A model generated the notes under the pieces. That model saw only the letters and a program-made list of their open reading frames with translations. It had not been told where the DNA came from and ran no database searches. Made by a program: the position numbers and the translations under genes. This document shows positions 14,767-22,637 of a stretch of DNA of 35,658 nucleotides, piece after piece (positions within the stretch are counted from its first letter, which is position 1; every line of letters begins with the position of its first letter). Source of the stretch: Clostridiales bacterium (GTDB lineage Bacteria; Bacillota; Clostridia; Christensenellales; Pumilibacteraceae); assembly GCA_014799665.1 (NCBI GenBank), contig JAAVHP010000011.1, positions 1 through 35,658 on the forward strand, given 5' to 3'.

Positions 14767-15465
14767 ATGGAAAACAAAAAGAAATTACAGAACATTCCCC
14801 TCGAAATCATCGAGCGTTGGCTGAAAGACGACGATTGCGATGTACGGGCGGCGGCGATGAACGCCTGCAACGGCAAGGACGTGCCTTTGGAAATCATCAA
14901 GCGTGGGCTGAAAGACGACGATTGCGATGTACGGGCGGCGGCGATGAACGCCTGCAACGGCAAGGACGTGCCTTTGGAAATCATCGAGCGTTGGCTGAAA
15001 GAAGACGATTGCCGTGTCAGGGCGGCGGCGATGAACGCCTGCAACGGCAAGGACGTGCCTTTGGAAATCATCGAGCGTTGGCTGAAAGACGACGATTGGC
15101 GTGTCAGGGCGGCGGCGATGAACGCCTGCAAAAAGAACGGAATACCTATCCCTGTTATCAGGACGGTCGAACCACCCAAGCAAGTCTACAAAAAATGTGT
15201 TTGTGGCGTTATCGTGGTTGCCGAAATCCCTGAAACTGCACAGGTACGCGGAACCGCTACGGGAAAGTGCCGCGCCTCGGAAGCGGTTATCGTTGATATG
15301 ATAGGCGACATCGCCGGAGAAAAAATAGGTATATCTAAGTACGATAACCAGACGATCTACGAGATTGGCGACCACGTTGTGATTGACAACTTCGACTATT
15401 CTAACGAAGAATGCTCAACGGGGTATCATTTCTTCTTCACCCAAAAACAAGCCGAAAACTACTGA
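14767..15465 (+). CDS. HEAT-like 29-residue repeat protein with DUF5758-like C-terminus
   Basis: Residues 12-127 are four tandem 29-residue units of the form LEIIERWLKDDDCDVRAAAM + NACNGKDVP, two helices each, like PBS-lyase (EZ) HEAT repeats. Residues about 140-232 form a beta-rich domain that ends ECSTGYHFFFTQKQAENY, which resembles the DUF5758-type domain often joined to repeat arrays in Bacteroidetes mobile elements. No function is known. The DNA repeats are over 90% identical, so the array grew or was homogenised recently. It lies between recombination and replication genes. Confidence 0.7.
   Translation: MENKKKLQNIPLEIIERWLKDDDCDVRAAAMNACNGKDVPLEIIKRGLKDDDCDVRAAAMNACNGKDVPLEIIERWLKEDDCRVRAAAMNACNGKDVPLEIIERWLKDDDWRVRAAAMNACKKNGIPIPVIRTVEPPKQVYKKCVCGVIVVAEIPETAQVRGTATGKCRASEAVIVDMIGDIAGEKIGISKYDNQTIYEIGDHVVIDNFDYSNEECSTGYHFFFTQKQAENY
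14800..15147 (+). repeat. Four 87-bp in-frame tandem repeats
   Basis: Units are 14800-14886, 14887-14973, 14974-15060 and 15061-15147. Units 1 and 2 differ at 4 of 87 bases, units 1 and 3 at 7; the end of unit 4 has diverged (KKNGIP instead of NGKDVP). Because the period is a multiple of three, unequal recombination would change the repeat number without a frameshift. Confidence 0.9.
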
Positions 15466-15467
15466 AA

Positions 15468-16334
15468 ATGGCACGCCCCAGAAAACAAGGACTTGAATAT
15501 TTCCCTTTCGAATGTGACTTCTTCGCAGATGAGCGAATGGTTGCTATCGCCGGGGAGTTCGGCCTCAAAGGCGAAATCATCACGGTTCACCTGCTCTGCG
15601 CGATATACCGAAACGGGTATTTCGTAGAGTGGGGAGACCTGATGAAGTTCAAGTTGATGAAAGAGTTGCCGGGCGTTTCGGTGGATTTGCTCGACAATGT
15701 GGTGTCGCGCTTGGTTAGGTGGGGCATCTTTGATGAGGGCCTGTTTAACTCGGTGGGCGTACTCACGAGCGAGGCAATCCAACAGACCTTTTTCAGTGTG
15801 GCGCGTAAGAGGGTGACGACAGGAGAATTCCCTTACGTTTTAGGTTTTCGCGGAAGAAACACCCGTTTAAGTGTAGTTTCTGACGCGGAAACACAGGTTT
15901 CGGACGCGGAAACGCCACAAAGTAAAGGAAAGGAAATAAAAAACTCACCTAACGGTGAGAAAAAAGAACCGTCGCCGCCGTCAAAACTTCGGTTTTTATC
16001 CTTTGAACAAAATGTTCATGAGTGTTTGCAAGACCAAGTATGGCGGGAAAGTGTACAGATGAACCTCTTGGTAAAGATTACCGATTGGAAGCAGGTTTTC
16101 ACGGAATTCCGGGCAAACCTTATCGCGAATGGCTCCGCAACGGATAAGACGCGGCAGGACTTCCGCAAGCACTTCACAAATTGGTTTAGAATCAAAAAAC
16201 AAAACGAAAATGGAAGAAACGATCAAAAAAACATGGGCGGAAATGACCGCACGGGAGGCCGCGCAAGCCTTGGCAGACCGTCAATCGCTCCGGCAAAGGT
16301 TGTCGCAGAAGACCGAGGCAAGTCCTGCATCTGA
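15468..16334 (+). CDS. DUF4373-like replication initiator protein
   Basis: The N-terminal part (ARPRKQGLEYFPFECDFF, then a winged-helix-like region to about 110) matches the DUF4373/Lin1244-type domain found in phage replication proteins of Bacteroidetes and Firmicutes. A Ser/Glu-rich linker (about 135-175) is followed by a DnaD-like helical part with W and F residues (WKQVFTEFRANL; FRKHFTNWF). It is paired with a DnaC-like loader, as in other phages. Its last 125 bases overlap the loader gene in another frame, which is unusually long; codon 1 is ATG 15468, 2 bases after the previous stop. Confidence 0.75.
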   Translation: MARPRKQGLEYFPFECDFFADERMVAIAGEFGLKGEIITVHLLCAIYRNGYFVEWGDLMKFKLMKELPGVSVDLLDNVVSRLVRWGIFDEGLFNSVGVLTSEAIQQTFFSVARKRVTTGEFPYVLGFRGRNTRLSVVSDAETQVSDAETPQSKGKEIKNSPNGEKKEPSPPSKLRFLSFEQNVHECLQDQVWRESVQMNLLVKITDWKQVFTEFRANLIANGSATDKTRQDFRKHFTNWFRIKKQNENGRNDQKNMGGNDRTGGRASLGRPSIAPAKVVAEDRGKSCI

Positions 16335-16986
16335 AGCGGCGTTGAAATACGTCCAGATGATGCGCAAACGTGATGAGGAAAACCACCGCAAGTGGTCGGC
16401 CGAGGAGCTCAAGGAACGTGCGATGGCACGCTTCGCCTCGCTTATGGGAGAGAAAAAGCCCTCGGAACGATACGAGTACCTGATAGACTGCTTCGCGTCC
16501 TACTTTGCCCGTGAGAGCGGAAAGCTCAAACCCGAAAAGGGCATCATCCTTTCCGGGTGCACCGGGTGCGGGAAAACGACCCTATTCAAGATTTTCAATT
16601 TCAATTTTCTGTGGAAGTGTGACAATCCAGCCTGGCAACTGACCCAACACAACGCTCTTATCTTTTCTTGGAACTGGTGCCGCAGCATCGCGATGGAGTA
16701 CACCGACAAGGAGAAAGGCGGCTTCGCGGCACTGAAAAAGTACTTCAACGGCGTCTCGCTGTTCGACGATTTGGGCGCGGAAAACATCGGAATCCACTAC
16801 GGTACCAAAGCGGACGTGATGGGCGAAATCATCCAATCTCGCTACGAGGTAGGGGCGCGGACGTTTTTCACGACAAACTTAAACTTTGACGAGCTCCGGA
16901 AGACCTACGATGAGCGGGTGGCTTCCCGCTTGGCCGAAATGTGCAACTGGGTGAATATGGGCATCAACGAAGATTACAGGAGGTAG
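16210..16986 (+). CDS. DnaC-like helicase loader ATPase
   Basis: Loads the host replicative helicase at the phage origin. Walker A is GCTGCGKT at residues 116-123, Walker B is SLFDDLG at about 183-189, and FFTTNLN followed by RVASRLAEM (arginine-finger region) completes the AAA+ set. The first 100 residues are helical and may bind helicase or the partner initiator. Start ATG 16210 follows AAAACGAAA; a later start at 16243 would shorten the overlap with the upstream gene. It ends 2 bases before the methyltransferase. Confidence 0.85.
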   Translation: MEETIKKTWAEMTAREAAQALADRQSLRQRLSQKTEASPASEAALKYVQMMRKRDEENHRKWSAEELKERAMARFASLMGEKKPSERYEYLIDCFASYFARESGKLKPEKGIILSGCTGCGKTTLFKIFNFNFLWKCDNPAWQLTQHNALIFSWNWCRSIAMEYTDKEKGGFAALKKYFNGVSLFDDLGAENIGIHYGTKADVMGEIIQSRYEVGARTFFTTNLNFDELRKTYDERVASRLAEMCNWVNMGINEDYRR

Positions 16987-16988
16987 AG

Positions 16989-17744
16989 ATGCAGGATATA
17001 GAGTTATTCAACGACCATTTCCAAAATTACAAGGTTTACGGCTTACCGAAAGCGCAACTCATCATCGCCGACCCTCCGTATAACCTCGGTAAGAATGCCT
17101 ACGCAAGCAACCCCGCATGGTATGAGGGGGGGGATAACGCCAACGGTGAATCGGAACTCGCGGGCAAGGAATTCTTTGATACCGATATTGATTTCCGTCC
17201 CGCCGAGTTCATGCACTTCTGCTCGAAGATGCTCATCAAGGAACCGAGGGAAACGGGCAAGTCGCCCTGTATGGTTTTGTTCTGCGGATTTGAACAGCAG
17301 TTCGAGTACATACGTCTCGGACGCGAATACGGCTTGAACCGGTATATAAACCTCGTATTCCGAAAGAACTATTCGGCGCAGGTACTGAAAGCGAATATGC
17401 GCGTGGTCGGCAACTGCGAGTACGGCCTTATCCTTTATCGGGACAAGCTTCCGAAGTTCAACAATAACGGCCAAATGGTCTTTAATTGCTTCGATTGGGT
17501 ACGGGACGAAAGCACCCCGAAGATACACCCGACACAAAAGCCGATAATCCTGATAAAGCAACTTATAAGGCTGTTTACCGACAAAGGCGATGTGGTTATA
17601 GACCCTTGCGCGGGAAGCGGTGTAACGTTGCGGGCGGCGGCCGAATTGAACCGCCGGGCATACGGCTTCGAAATCAAGAAGACCTTTTACAGGGATTCGA
17701 AGAAATATATCCTGCAAAGGTTTCAGAGTGAAATGTTCAACTAA
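16989..17744 (+). CDS. DNA adenine/N4-cytosine methyltransferase, beta class
   Basis: Amino-methyltransferase using S-adenosylmethionine. The catalytic motif DPPYN is at residues 28-32 and the cofactor motif DPCAGSG lies near residues 205-212, giving the beta-class order (catalytic motif first). The middle part (about 80-175) would contact the target. HPTQKP upstream of the cofactor motif is typical of this family. No restriction gene accompanies it, so it probably protects phage DNA from host restriction or marks replicated DNA. It is 251 residues long, complete. Confidence 0.88.
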   Translation: MQDIELFNDHFQNYKVYGLPKAQLIIADPPYNLGKNAYASNPAWYEGGDNANGESELAGKEFFDTDIDFRPAEFMHFCSKMLIKEPRETGKSPCMVLFCGFEQQFEYIRLGREYGLNRYINLVFRKNYSAQVLKANMRVVGNCEYGLILYRDKLPKFNNNGQMVFNCFDWVRDESTPKIHPTQKPIILIKQLIRLFTDKGDVVIDPCAGSGVTLRAAAELNRRAYGFEIKKTFYRDSKKYILQRFQSEMFN

Positions 17745-17758
17745 AAACGAAAACGGAA

Positions 17759-18067
17759 ATGACAAAAGTAATCCTAACCAAAGAAGAACGCGACCGCCTT
17801 GTTCAATTGGCGGGTAAGGAACTCGCGTATGTGTATATGCTTCTCACGGTTGCCATATATCACGCCGAGGAAGCCGAGGCGTTGATAAAGAGGAGCGGAT
17901 ACATGCGGACCGAAGTAAAGATGAACGTGAACCGCCTAATGGCGCATTTCGACCACTTTTTTGAGGATTTCAAGAAATACATCGGCAAGGACGATGGCAA
18001 GATTATCCTCAGCGACTTCGAGAGGCTGAAACCAGAAATCGACAAATTGCTGAAATCAAATTTATAA
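17759..18067 (+). CDS. Hypothetical helical protein
   Basis: A 102-residue, all-helical protein of unknown family, beginning MTKVILTKEERDRLVQLAGK. The start is supported by the leader AAAACGAAAACGGAA just before ATG. It lies between the methyltransferase and PcfK-like genes in the same operon, with 14 and 21 bases of spacing. Confidence 0.6.
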   Translation: MTKVILTKEERDRLVQLAGKELAYVYMLLTVAIYHAEEAEALIKRSGYMRTEVKMNVNRLMAHFDHFFEDFKKYIGKDDGKIILSDFERLKPEIDKLLKSNL

Positions 18068-18088
18068 ACCATTAAAAAACATAAGGAA

Positions 18089-18595
18089 ATGACAAAAGGA
18101 ACAGACAAATTCAAGCAGGTTATCAAGACCTATCTTGAGAAAAGAGCGAAAGAAGATGAGCTCTTCGCACCCAAGTACGCGAACCCGAAGAAAAGCCTCG
18201 ATGAGTGCGTGGACTACATCATCGATGAGGTGCAGAAGAGCGGACGGCAGGGTTTCGCAGATGAGGAGATTTACGGCATGGCCGTTCACTACTACGATGA
18301 AGAGGATTTGAAGGTGGAGAAGGGGAAAAGTAGCCCCCGTGTTGTGGTGAACCATACCGTGGAACTGACCGAGGCGGAGAAGGAGAAGATAAGGAAGGAG
18401 GAAGAGGAGGATGCCCGGCGCAAGGCGAAGTTTGAGTATAGGATGAAAATACGGAAAGAGTTACAAAGCAAGAAAGCCAAGGAGAAGGATAATAAGAAAG
18501 AGAAGCCCGCGCCGAAGAAGGCCGAACCGAAGCCGGCAGAGCCGAAGCAGGACAATCAGTTGGATTTATTCAATATGTTGAGCAATGAAGCCTAA
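18089..18595 (+). CDS. PcfK-like protein
   Basis: Residues 1-75 match the PcfK-like family (TDKFKQVIKTYLEKRAK; CVDYIIDEVQKSGRQGF), named after a gene of the enterococcal conjugative plasmid pCF10. Residues about 95-150 are a long, highly charged helix with Lys/Glu/Pro repeats, ending in a DNQLDLFNMLS tail that may dock on a partner. It overlaps the PcfJ-like gene by 11 bases. The pair is common in Bacteroidetes phages and conjugative elements, with no established biochemical role. Confidence 0.8.
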   Translation: MTKGTDKFKQVIKTYLEKRAKEDELFAPKYANPKKSLDECVDYIIDEVQKSGRQGFADEEIYGMAVHYYDEEDLKVEKGKSSPRVVVNHTVELTEAEKEKIRKEEEEDARRKAKFEYRMKIRKELQSKKAKEKDNKKEKPAPKKAEPKPAEPKQDNQLDLFNMLSNEA

Positions 18596-19874
18596 GACGA
18601 AGATACAGAAAGAGGTTGCGGAGCTTATGAAGCTTCCGTGTGTGCACTGCCTCACCGACAAAGAGGCCCAATACGGATACCATCACTGTTTCGACCGGAT
18701 CGCCTTCATGCGTTCCGGAGGCAAGGAGGCTATATGCTCAGAATGCGGAACACGGTTCAAGGTTGATAACAAGACCGCGAAGACGCTACGGTGCCCGCAC
18801 TGCGGGGCGGTGATAAAGAAGCAGAAAGAGCATAGAAGTGTTCTTCGTACCAAGGCGTATTACGTGGTTCCGGCAGCCGTGGGACGCTTCCAGGTTCTAC
18901 GCTGGTTCCTTGTCGATACCTACAAGAAGGCCTTGCAACCCGCCCAGTACGACTATTTCGAGGTGGCTCAGATATGGTTCGCCCCTGACGGGAAGCAGGT
19001 TATCGCGGAGCGAAAACGGGGTTCTTTTTATTGGATTGACTCGTGGAGTTATAATTCCTCGCTCGAAATCCGTAATCGTGCCGAAAGCGTCTTGAAAACC
19101 ATCGTTCCCTATGCGGTCTACAACCGGGGCGGTATAAGCCCCGAATTGAAACGGAGAGGCGTCACGTCGAACTTTCACGACATGGCCCCGATAGATATTG
19201 TAGCATTCCTTCTCGAGAACCCGAATGCGGCGACCTTATGGAAAGCCGGCCGATACGATGTTGTGTCCAATTTCTTGTCCCGTAACAAACCGATAGGGGA
19301 GGTCTGGCCGGCGTTAAAGATATGCTTACGGCATGGGTACGATATAAAGGACGTAAGCCTGTGGTGCGACATGGTTTCCAATCTGCAATATCTTGTAAAG
19401 GATTTGAGAAACCCGCATTACGTTTGCCCGGAGAACCTCGAGGCGGCTCATGACAAATACCAACAGCTCGCGGACAAGAAACGATACCGGGAGGATATGG
19501 AGAAAAGGCGTAACGAGGACACGAAATGGGATAATAAATACAAGGCGATGAAGAAGCCTTATTTCGGGCTACTTATCTCGGACGGGGAAATATCGATGAA
19601 GGTTCTTCAAAGTGTCGAGGATTTCTACCTTGAGGGTGAGGCGATGCACCACTGCGTTTACAAGATGGGTTACTACAAGAAACCTGAAGTGCTTATCCTC
19701 TCGGCCACGATAGCCGGGAAGCGCATCGAGACGGTCGAGGTGTCTTTAAAATCGTTCAAGGTCGTTCAGAGCCGTGCCGTCTGCAACGGCAACAGCGAAT
19801 ACCACAAACGCATCATTGAGCTCGTAAACCAGAATATGAACCAAATCCGCAAGTGTGCGAAGAAGGCGGCATAA
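18585..19874 (+). CDS. PcfJ-like protein with zinc ribbon
   Basis: Residues 51-73 form a four-cysteine zinc ribbon (CSECG...CPHCG), so nucleic-acid binding is likely. The C-terminal part contains the PcfJ hallmark EAMHHCVYKMGYY with two adjacent His and one Cys (about residues 352-366), then ETVEVSLKSFKVVQSRAVCN. The conserved His/Cys/Glu set looks like a metal site or catalytic centre, which suggests an enzyme, but no activity is known. It is translationally coupled to PcfK and lies in the replication region, so a role in phage DNA processing is inferred. Confidence 0.8.
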   Translation: MKPKTKIQKEVAELMKLPCVHCLTDKEAQYGYHHCFDRIAFMRSGGKEAICSECGTRFKVDNKTAKTLRCPHCGAVIKKQKEHRSVLRTKAYYVVPAAVGRFQVLRWFLVDTYKKALQPAQYDYFEVAQIWFAPDGKQVIAERKRGSFYWIDSWSYNSSLEIRNRAESVLKTIVPYAVYNRGGISPELKRRGVTSNFHDMAPIDIVAFLLENPNAATLWKAGRYDVVSNFLSRNKPIGEVWPALKICLRHGYDIKDVSLWCDMVSNLQYLVKDLRNPHYVCPENLEAAHDKYQQLADKKRYREDMEKRRNEDTKWDNKYKAMKKPYFGLLISDGEISMKVLQSVEDFYLEGEAMHHCVYKMGYYKKPEVLILSATIAGKRIETVEVSLKSFKVVQSRAVCNGNSEYHKRIIELVNQNMNQIRKCAKKAA

Positions 19875-19885
19875 ACGACAAAGAT

Positions 19886-20272
19886 ATGGCTAAAGAAAAC
19901 GATCTCATTAATAGCAAAATTGAGGCGATAGACCGCAGGATAGGGGAATTGCAGCAGGAGAGGGCGTATCTGATAAATAGGCTCCCCCTCATTGAAAATG
20001 CCTTTTTCGCCGTCGAGAGAATGGGCATAGACCGGGATTTGTTTCTCGGACGTTGCAGGAAAACCCGTTTGGCTTTCGCGCGTTGTGCTGTGGCCGCCTA
20101 TCTTCATAGGTACAGCTTCACGACTATCCAGATAGCGTTTATCCTGTGTCGCGACCACGCTTCGGTGTCGAACTACCTTCGACAATACGAAAGGGCGATG
20201 CAGGAGCCGCGTTTCTACCGTGATTTGGTGGCGTTTCTTGAAGAATTCAACAAACAATTAACGATAAGATGA
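19886..20272 (+). CDS. Stand-alone DnaA domain IV-like DNA-binding protein
   Basis: Residues 1-35 form a coiled coil. Residues about 51-105 follow the DnaA C-terminal domain pattern: FLGRCRKTRLAFARCAVA, then the DnaA signature-like RDHASVSNYL at 89-98. There is no AAA+ domain. Such a protein may bind DnaA-box-like sites at the phage origin or mark host origins. The start ATG 19886 lies 11 bases after the PcfJ stop. The identification is by motif only. Confidence 0.65.
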   Translation: MAKENDLINSKIEAIDRRIGELQQERAYLINRLPLIENAFFAVERMGIDRDLFLGRCRKTRLAFARCAVAAYLHRYSFTTIQIAFILCRDHASVSNYLRQYERAMQEPRFYRDLVAFLEEFNKQLTIR

Positions 20273-20273
20273 A

Positions 20274-20474
20274 ATGATAACGATAACAGTAAAATGGCAT
20301 CTGTTTGTACTTATAGCCTTTATCCTTATCGGTTTTATATGGGCAAGAACCCGTAATAACGATAAAGGAGGCGAGTATTTAGACCTCGGCTCGAGCCGAT
20401 TTTGGGCAACCGTCCTATGGGCGGTGTTGACGATAATCGCCTTGCTTGTTTACGGCGGTATATTTTGGTGGTAA
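20274..20474 (+). CDS. Small membrane protein with two helices
   Basis: A 66-residue protein with membrane helices at about residues 7-24 and 43-65 joined by a charged loop, and aromatic residues at the C-terminus (GGIFWW). It starts 1 base after the previous stop. Function is unknown; small early membrane proteins of phages often change host membrane physiology or exclude other phages. Confidence 0.65.
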   Translation: MITITVKWHLFVLIAFILIGFIWARTRNNDKGGEYLDLGSSRFWATVLWAVLTIIALLVYGGIFWW

Positions 20475-20489
20475 AACTTTAAAAACAAA

Positions 20490-20954
20490 ATGGAAAAGAA
20501 ACGAATATTGGACGCCTGTTGCGGCGGTAAGATGTGCTGGTTCGACAAGAACCACCCCGAGACCGTCTACATGGATATTCGGAAAGAAACGCACACGCTT
20601 TGCGATGGCCGCACGCTGGACGTGTCGCCCGATGTGGTGGCCGACTTCCGGAATATGCCTTTCGAAGATGCGACTTTCAGCCTCGTTCTTTTCGATCCGC
20701 CCCACTTGAAACACCTCGGCGATTCGGCGTGGCTGGCCAAGAAATACGGAAAGTTACTGCCTACGTGGGAGGACGACATACGGAGGGGCTTCGATGAGTG
20801 TATGCGCGTCTTGAAGCAAGACGGGGTTTTAATCTTCAAGTGGAACGAGGAGCAGATACCCACCGCCAAAATAATCTCTCTAATCGGGAAACAGCCGCTT
20901 TTCGGGCACACGGGCGGCAATCAGAAAACTAAATGGATGTGCTTCATTAAATAA
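20490..20954 (+). CDS. Class I SAM-dependent methyltransferase
   Basis: The N-terminal DACCGGKMCW at residues 8-17 is the cofactor loop and FDPPH at 68-72 is the catalytic-type motif IV, typical of a small phage methyltransferase family of about 150 residues. The DPP core suggests methylation of an amino group on a base, in DNA or RNA, but the short length leaves no clear target-recognition domain. It is the second methyltransferase of this phage. Confidence 0.75.
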   Translation: MEKKRILDACCGGKMCWFDKNHPETVYMDIRKETHTLCDGRTLDVSPDVVADFRNMPFEDATFSLVLFDPPHLKHLGDSAWLAKKYGKLLPTWEDDIRRGFDECMRVLKQDGVLIFKWNEEQIPTAKIISLIGKQPLFGHTGGNQKTKWMCFIK

Positions 20955-20961
20955 TAAGAAT

Positions 20962-21483
20962 ATGCAGAAGATAATGTTTGACGACCGCTTTTTGCTCACA
21001 AAGGCGGTGTTCCGTGGTGTAAAGACGAACACGCGGCGGGACGAACTCACGAAAAAAGAGCAGGAGAAGTTGACGGGTTACGAGCGTGTAGGGGCAAAGC
21101 CTCAAATTATTGACAACCATATTGTCGTATGTAACTCTTTCGGCCGGGTTGTATTCTCCAAAAAGACCCGTTACAAAGTTGGTGAAATCGTGGCCGTGGC
21201 GCAGAGTTACCGCGATGCAGGGTACAAAATATGCCATTATGGCGGTGTACCGGCTGGGCATATTATGATGTATAAAAATATCCCTGAAATATCAAATATT
21301 GTACCTGAGAAAGGTTGGGAGAACAAGATGTACGTGAAGCCCGAATTGATGCCGATGTGCATACGGATGAATAACGTGCGTATCGAGCGGTTGCAGGATA
21401 TATCCGATGAGGATTGCATCAAGGAAGGGATACTTCAGGACAAGTATGATGATGACTACTATGGGAAGATATGTTGGAGATGA
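20962..21483 (+). pseudogene. ASCH-like phage protein, 5' part of a frameshifted gene
   Basis: The pattern KAVFRGVKTNTRRDE, then KVGEIVAVAQSY, then ERLQDISDEDCIKEGI is that of phage ASCH-like proteins, thought to bind RNA. In complete members this is followed by a segment PxxAFxxLxxxxxGxGTWxxNPYV. Here the frame stops at TGA 21481-21483 and that segment is found in another frame just downstream (to 21625). A net +1 shift somewhere in about 21440-21480 is needed to join them. It may be a mutation, a sequencing error or, less likely, programmed frameshifting. Confidence 0.65.
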
Positions 21484-21625
21484 TTTCTTTTATTACGAAG
21501 AGAATGGCGATGGTTTTAAATCCCCCTACGAAGCCTTCGCCGACTTGATAGACCGCGTTTCAGGCAAAGGCACGTGGGAGCGCAACCCCTACGTGGTGGC
21601 GTATGATTATGAACTTGTTAAATAG
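21461..21625 (+). pseudogene. ASCH-like protein, 3' part in the shifted frame
   Basis: The frame codes YEAFADLIDRVSGKGTWERN + PYVVAYDYELVK, the usual C-terminal end of the ASCH-like family whose N-terminal part is read in the frame ending at 21483. An ATG at 21461 (or 21407) could start an independent 54-residue protein, but the match across the junction makes a broken gene more likely. It ends 5 bases before the next gene. Confidence 0.6.
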
Positions 21626-21630
21626 AGGAT

Positions 21631-22011
21631 ATGAAAGCGAGAAGAATATCAGACGGCAAGGTAATCGAGGTTCAAAGCCTCCTTGTGAACAGCCTGCAAG
21701 ATGTCAACAACCCATATCATTGTAGAAAATTCATTGACACGGACGGGAAGGCATACGATAGATACGAAATCGAGATTATCCCCGATGAGCCGCAGGCGTC
21801 GGAACCGCCCGCCATCGATTGGGAAAAGAGGCGGTACGAGATAGCCAAAGAGTTGTTTTCTGAAAGGGTTGAATGTACGTATAAAAGTTTAGAGGATTAT
21901 GATTTTCTACAAATGAAAAATCCGGCAAAATTTTTGAATGATACCTTTGAAAACGTGGCGAGTTCCTGTGTGCAACTTTCTGATATGCTCATCAAACAAC
22001 TGAGGACGTAA
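21631..22011 (+). CDS. Hypothetical Bacteroidetes phage protein
   Basis: A 126-residue protein. The N-terminal 48 residues (MKARRISDGKVIEVQSLLVN...YDRYEIEIIP) form a small beta domain common in Bacteroidetes phage early regions, followed by a Pro-rich linker and a helical part beginning AIDWEKRRYEIAKELF, also recurrent in this group. No function is known. The base composition is AT-richer from here to 23130 than in the replication genes. Confidence 0.6.
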   Translation: MKARRISDGKVIEVQSLLVNSLQDVNNPYHCRKFIDTDGKAYDRYEIEIIPDEPQASEPPAIDWEKRRYEIAKELFSERVECTYKSLEDYDFLQMKNPAKFLNDTFENVASSCVQLSDMLIKQLRT

Positions 22012-22022
22012 AACTTAAAGGA

Positions 22023-22637
22023 TTGAGCGGGTATTCATTCAATGTTATAGATGGCCGCCTTTTTGTAAAAAACGAAGAAAAAACGCTGAAAGGATGCATT
22101 CGTGGTGGGAGGCCTTCCTATAACCTAAAAGGGGATGACGGGAAAGTACGGATTTACAATGACAAAGTGTTGAAATTCTACATAAAAAATCCCGATTTGC
22201 CCGCATTGTGCAACAACTTCGTGCATAAGACACGTGTTTATCTTTCCGATGACGGAGATATATTGCCTTCGCTGAAATTGAATGGGCGATGGGATGTGTT
22301 CAAGGGAATAGATGATGCCCTTGAAACTGTGCTTATAATGAAGGCCTATAACGAGGGTGATAAAGGGCCTCTTTTGGAATGGATAAAGGGGGCGCGGAAG
22401 AACGTCTGTTATGCTATCACGAAGTTTGGGAAGTGTGGTTTGAAACTTGCCGAGAGTTGTATGGATGAGGCCGAAAATCTATTTATGGAACAAATCAGCA
22501 ATTATAACGTGAAGAGAATAGCCCCCCTGTTCGCGACACTTTGTAAGTGCTTACGTGTTCAGATTGAGTTCGTGAAAGGCAGGGAGTTGCCGTACAAAGA
22601 TGAAATTTACATTAGAAAGGAGGCCGGCAATGATTGA
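22023..22637 (+). CDS. Hypothetical protein, TTG start
   Basis: A 204-residue protein not assigned to a family. It opens with SGYSFNVIDGRLFVKNEEK and has a basic segment RGGRPSYNLKGDDGKVRIYN that looks beta-rich and might bind nucleic acid; the C-terminal half is helical with several Cys residues. No ATG lies near the beginning of the homologous-looking region, so TTG 22023, directly preceded by AAAGGA, is taken as the start with low certainty. It overlaps the next gene by 8 bases. Confidence 0.5.
   Translation: MSGYSFNVIDGRLFVKNEEKTLKGCIRGGRPSYNLKGDDGKVRIYNDKVLKFYIKNPDLPALCNNFVHKTRVYLSDDGDILPSLKLNGRWDVFKGIDDALETVLIMKAYNEGDKGPLLEWIKGARKNVCYAITKFGKCGLKLAESCMDEAENLFMEQISNYNVKRIAPLFATLCKCLRVQIEFVKGRELPYKDEIYIRKEAGND

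Noticed and set aside
14800..15147. CRISPR-like or intergenic satellite
   Set aside because: The 87-bp repeats are in-frame coding units of a two-helix protein repeat.
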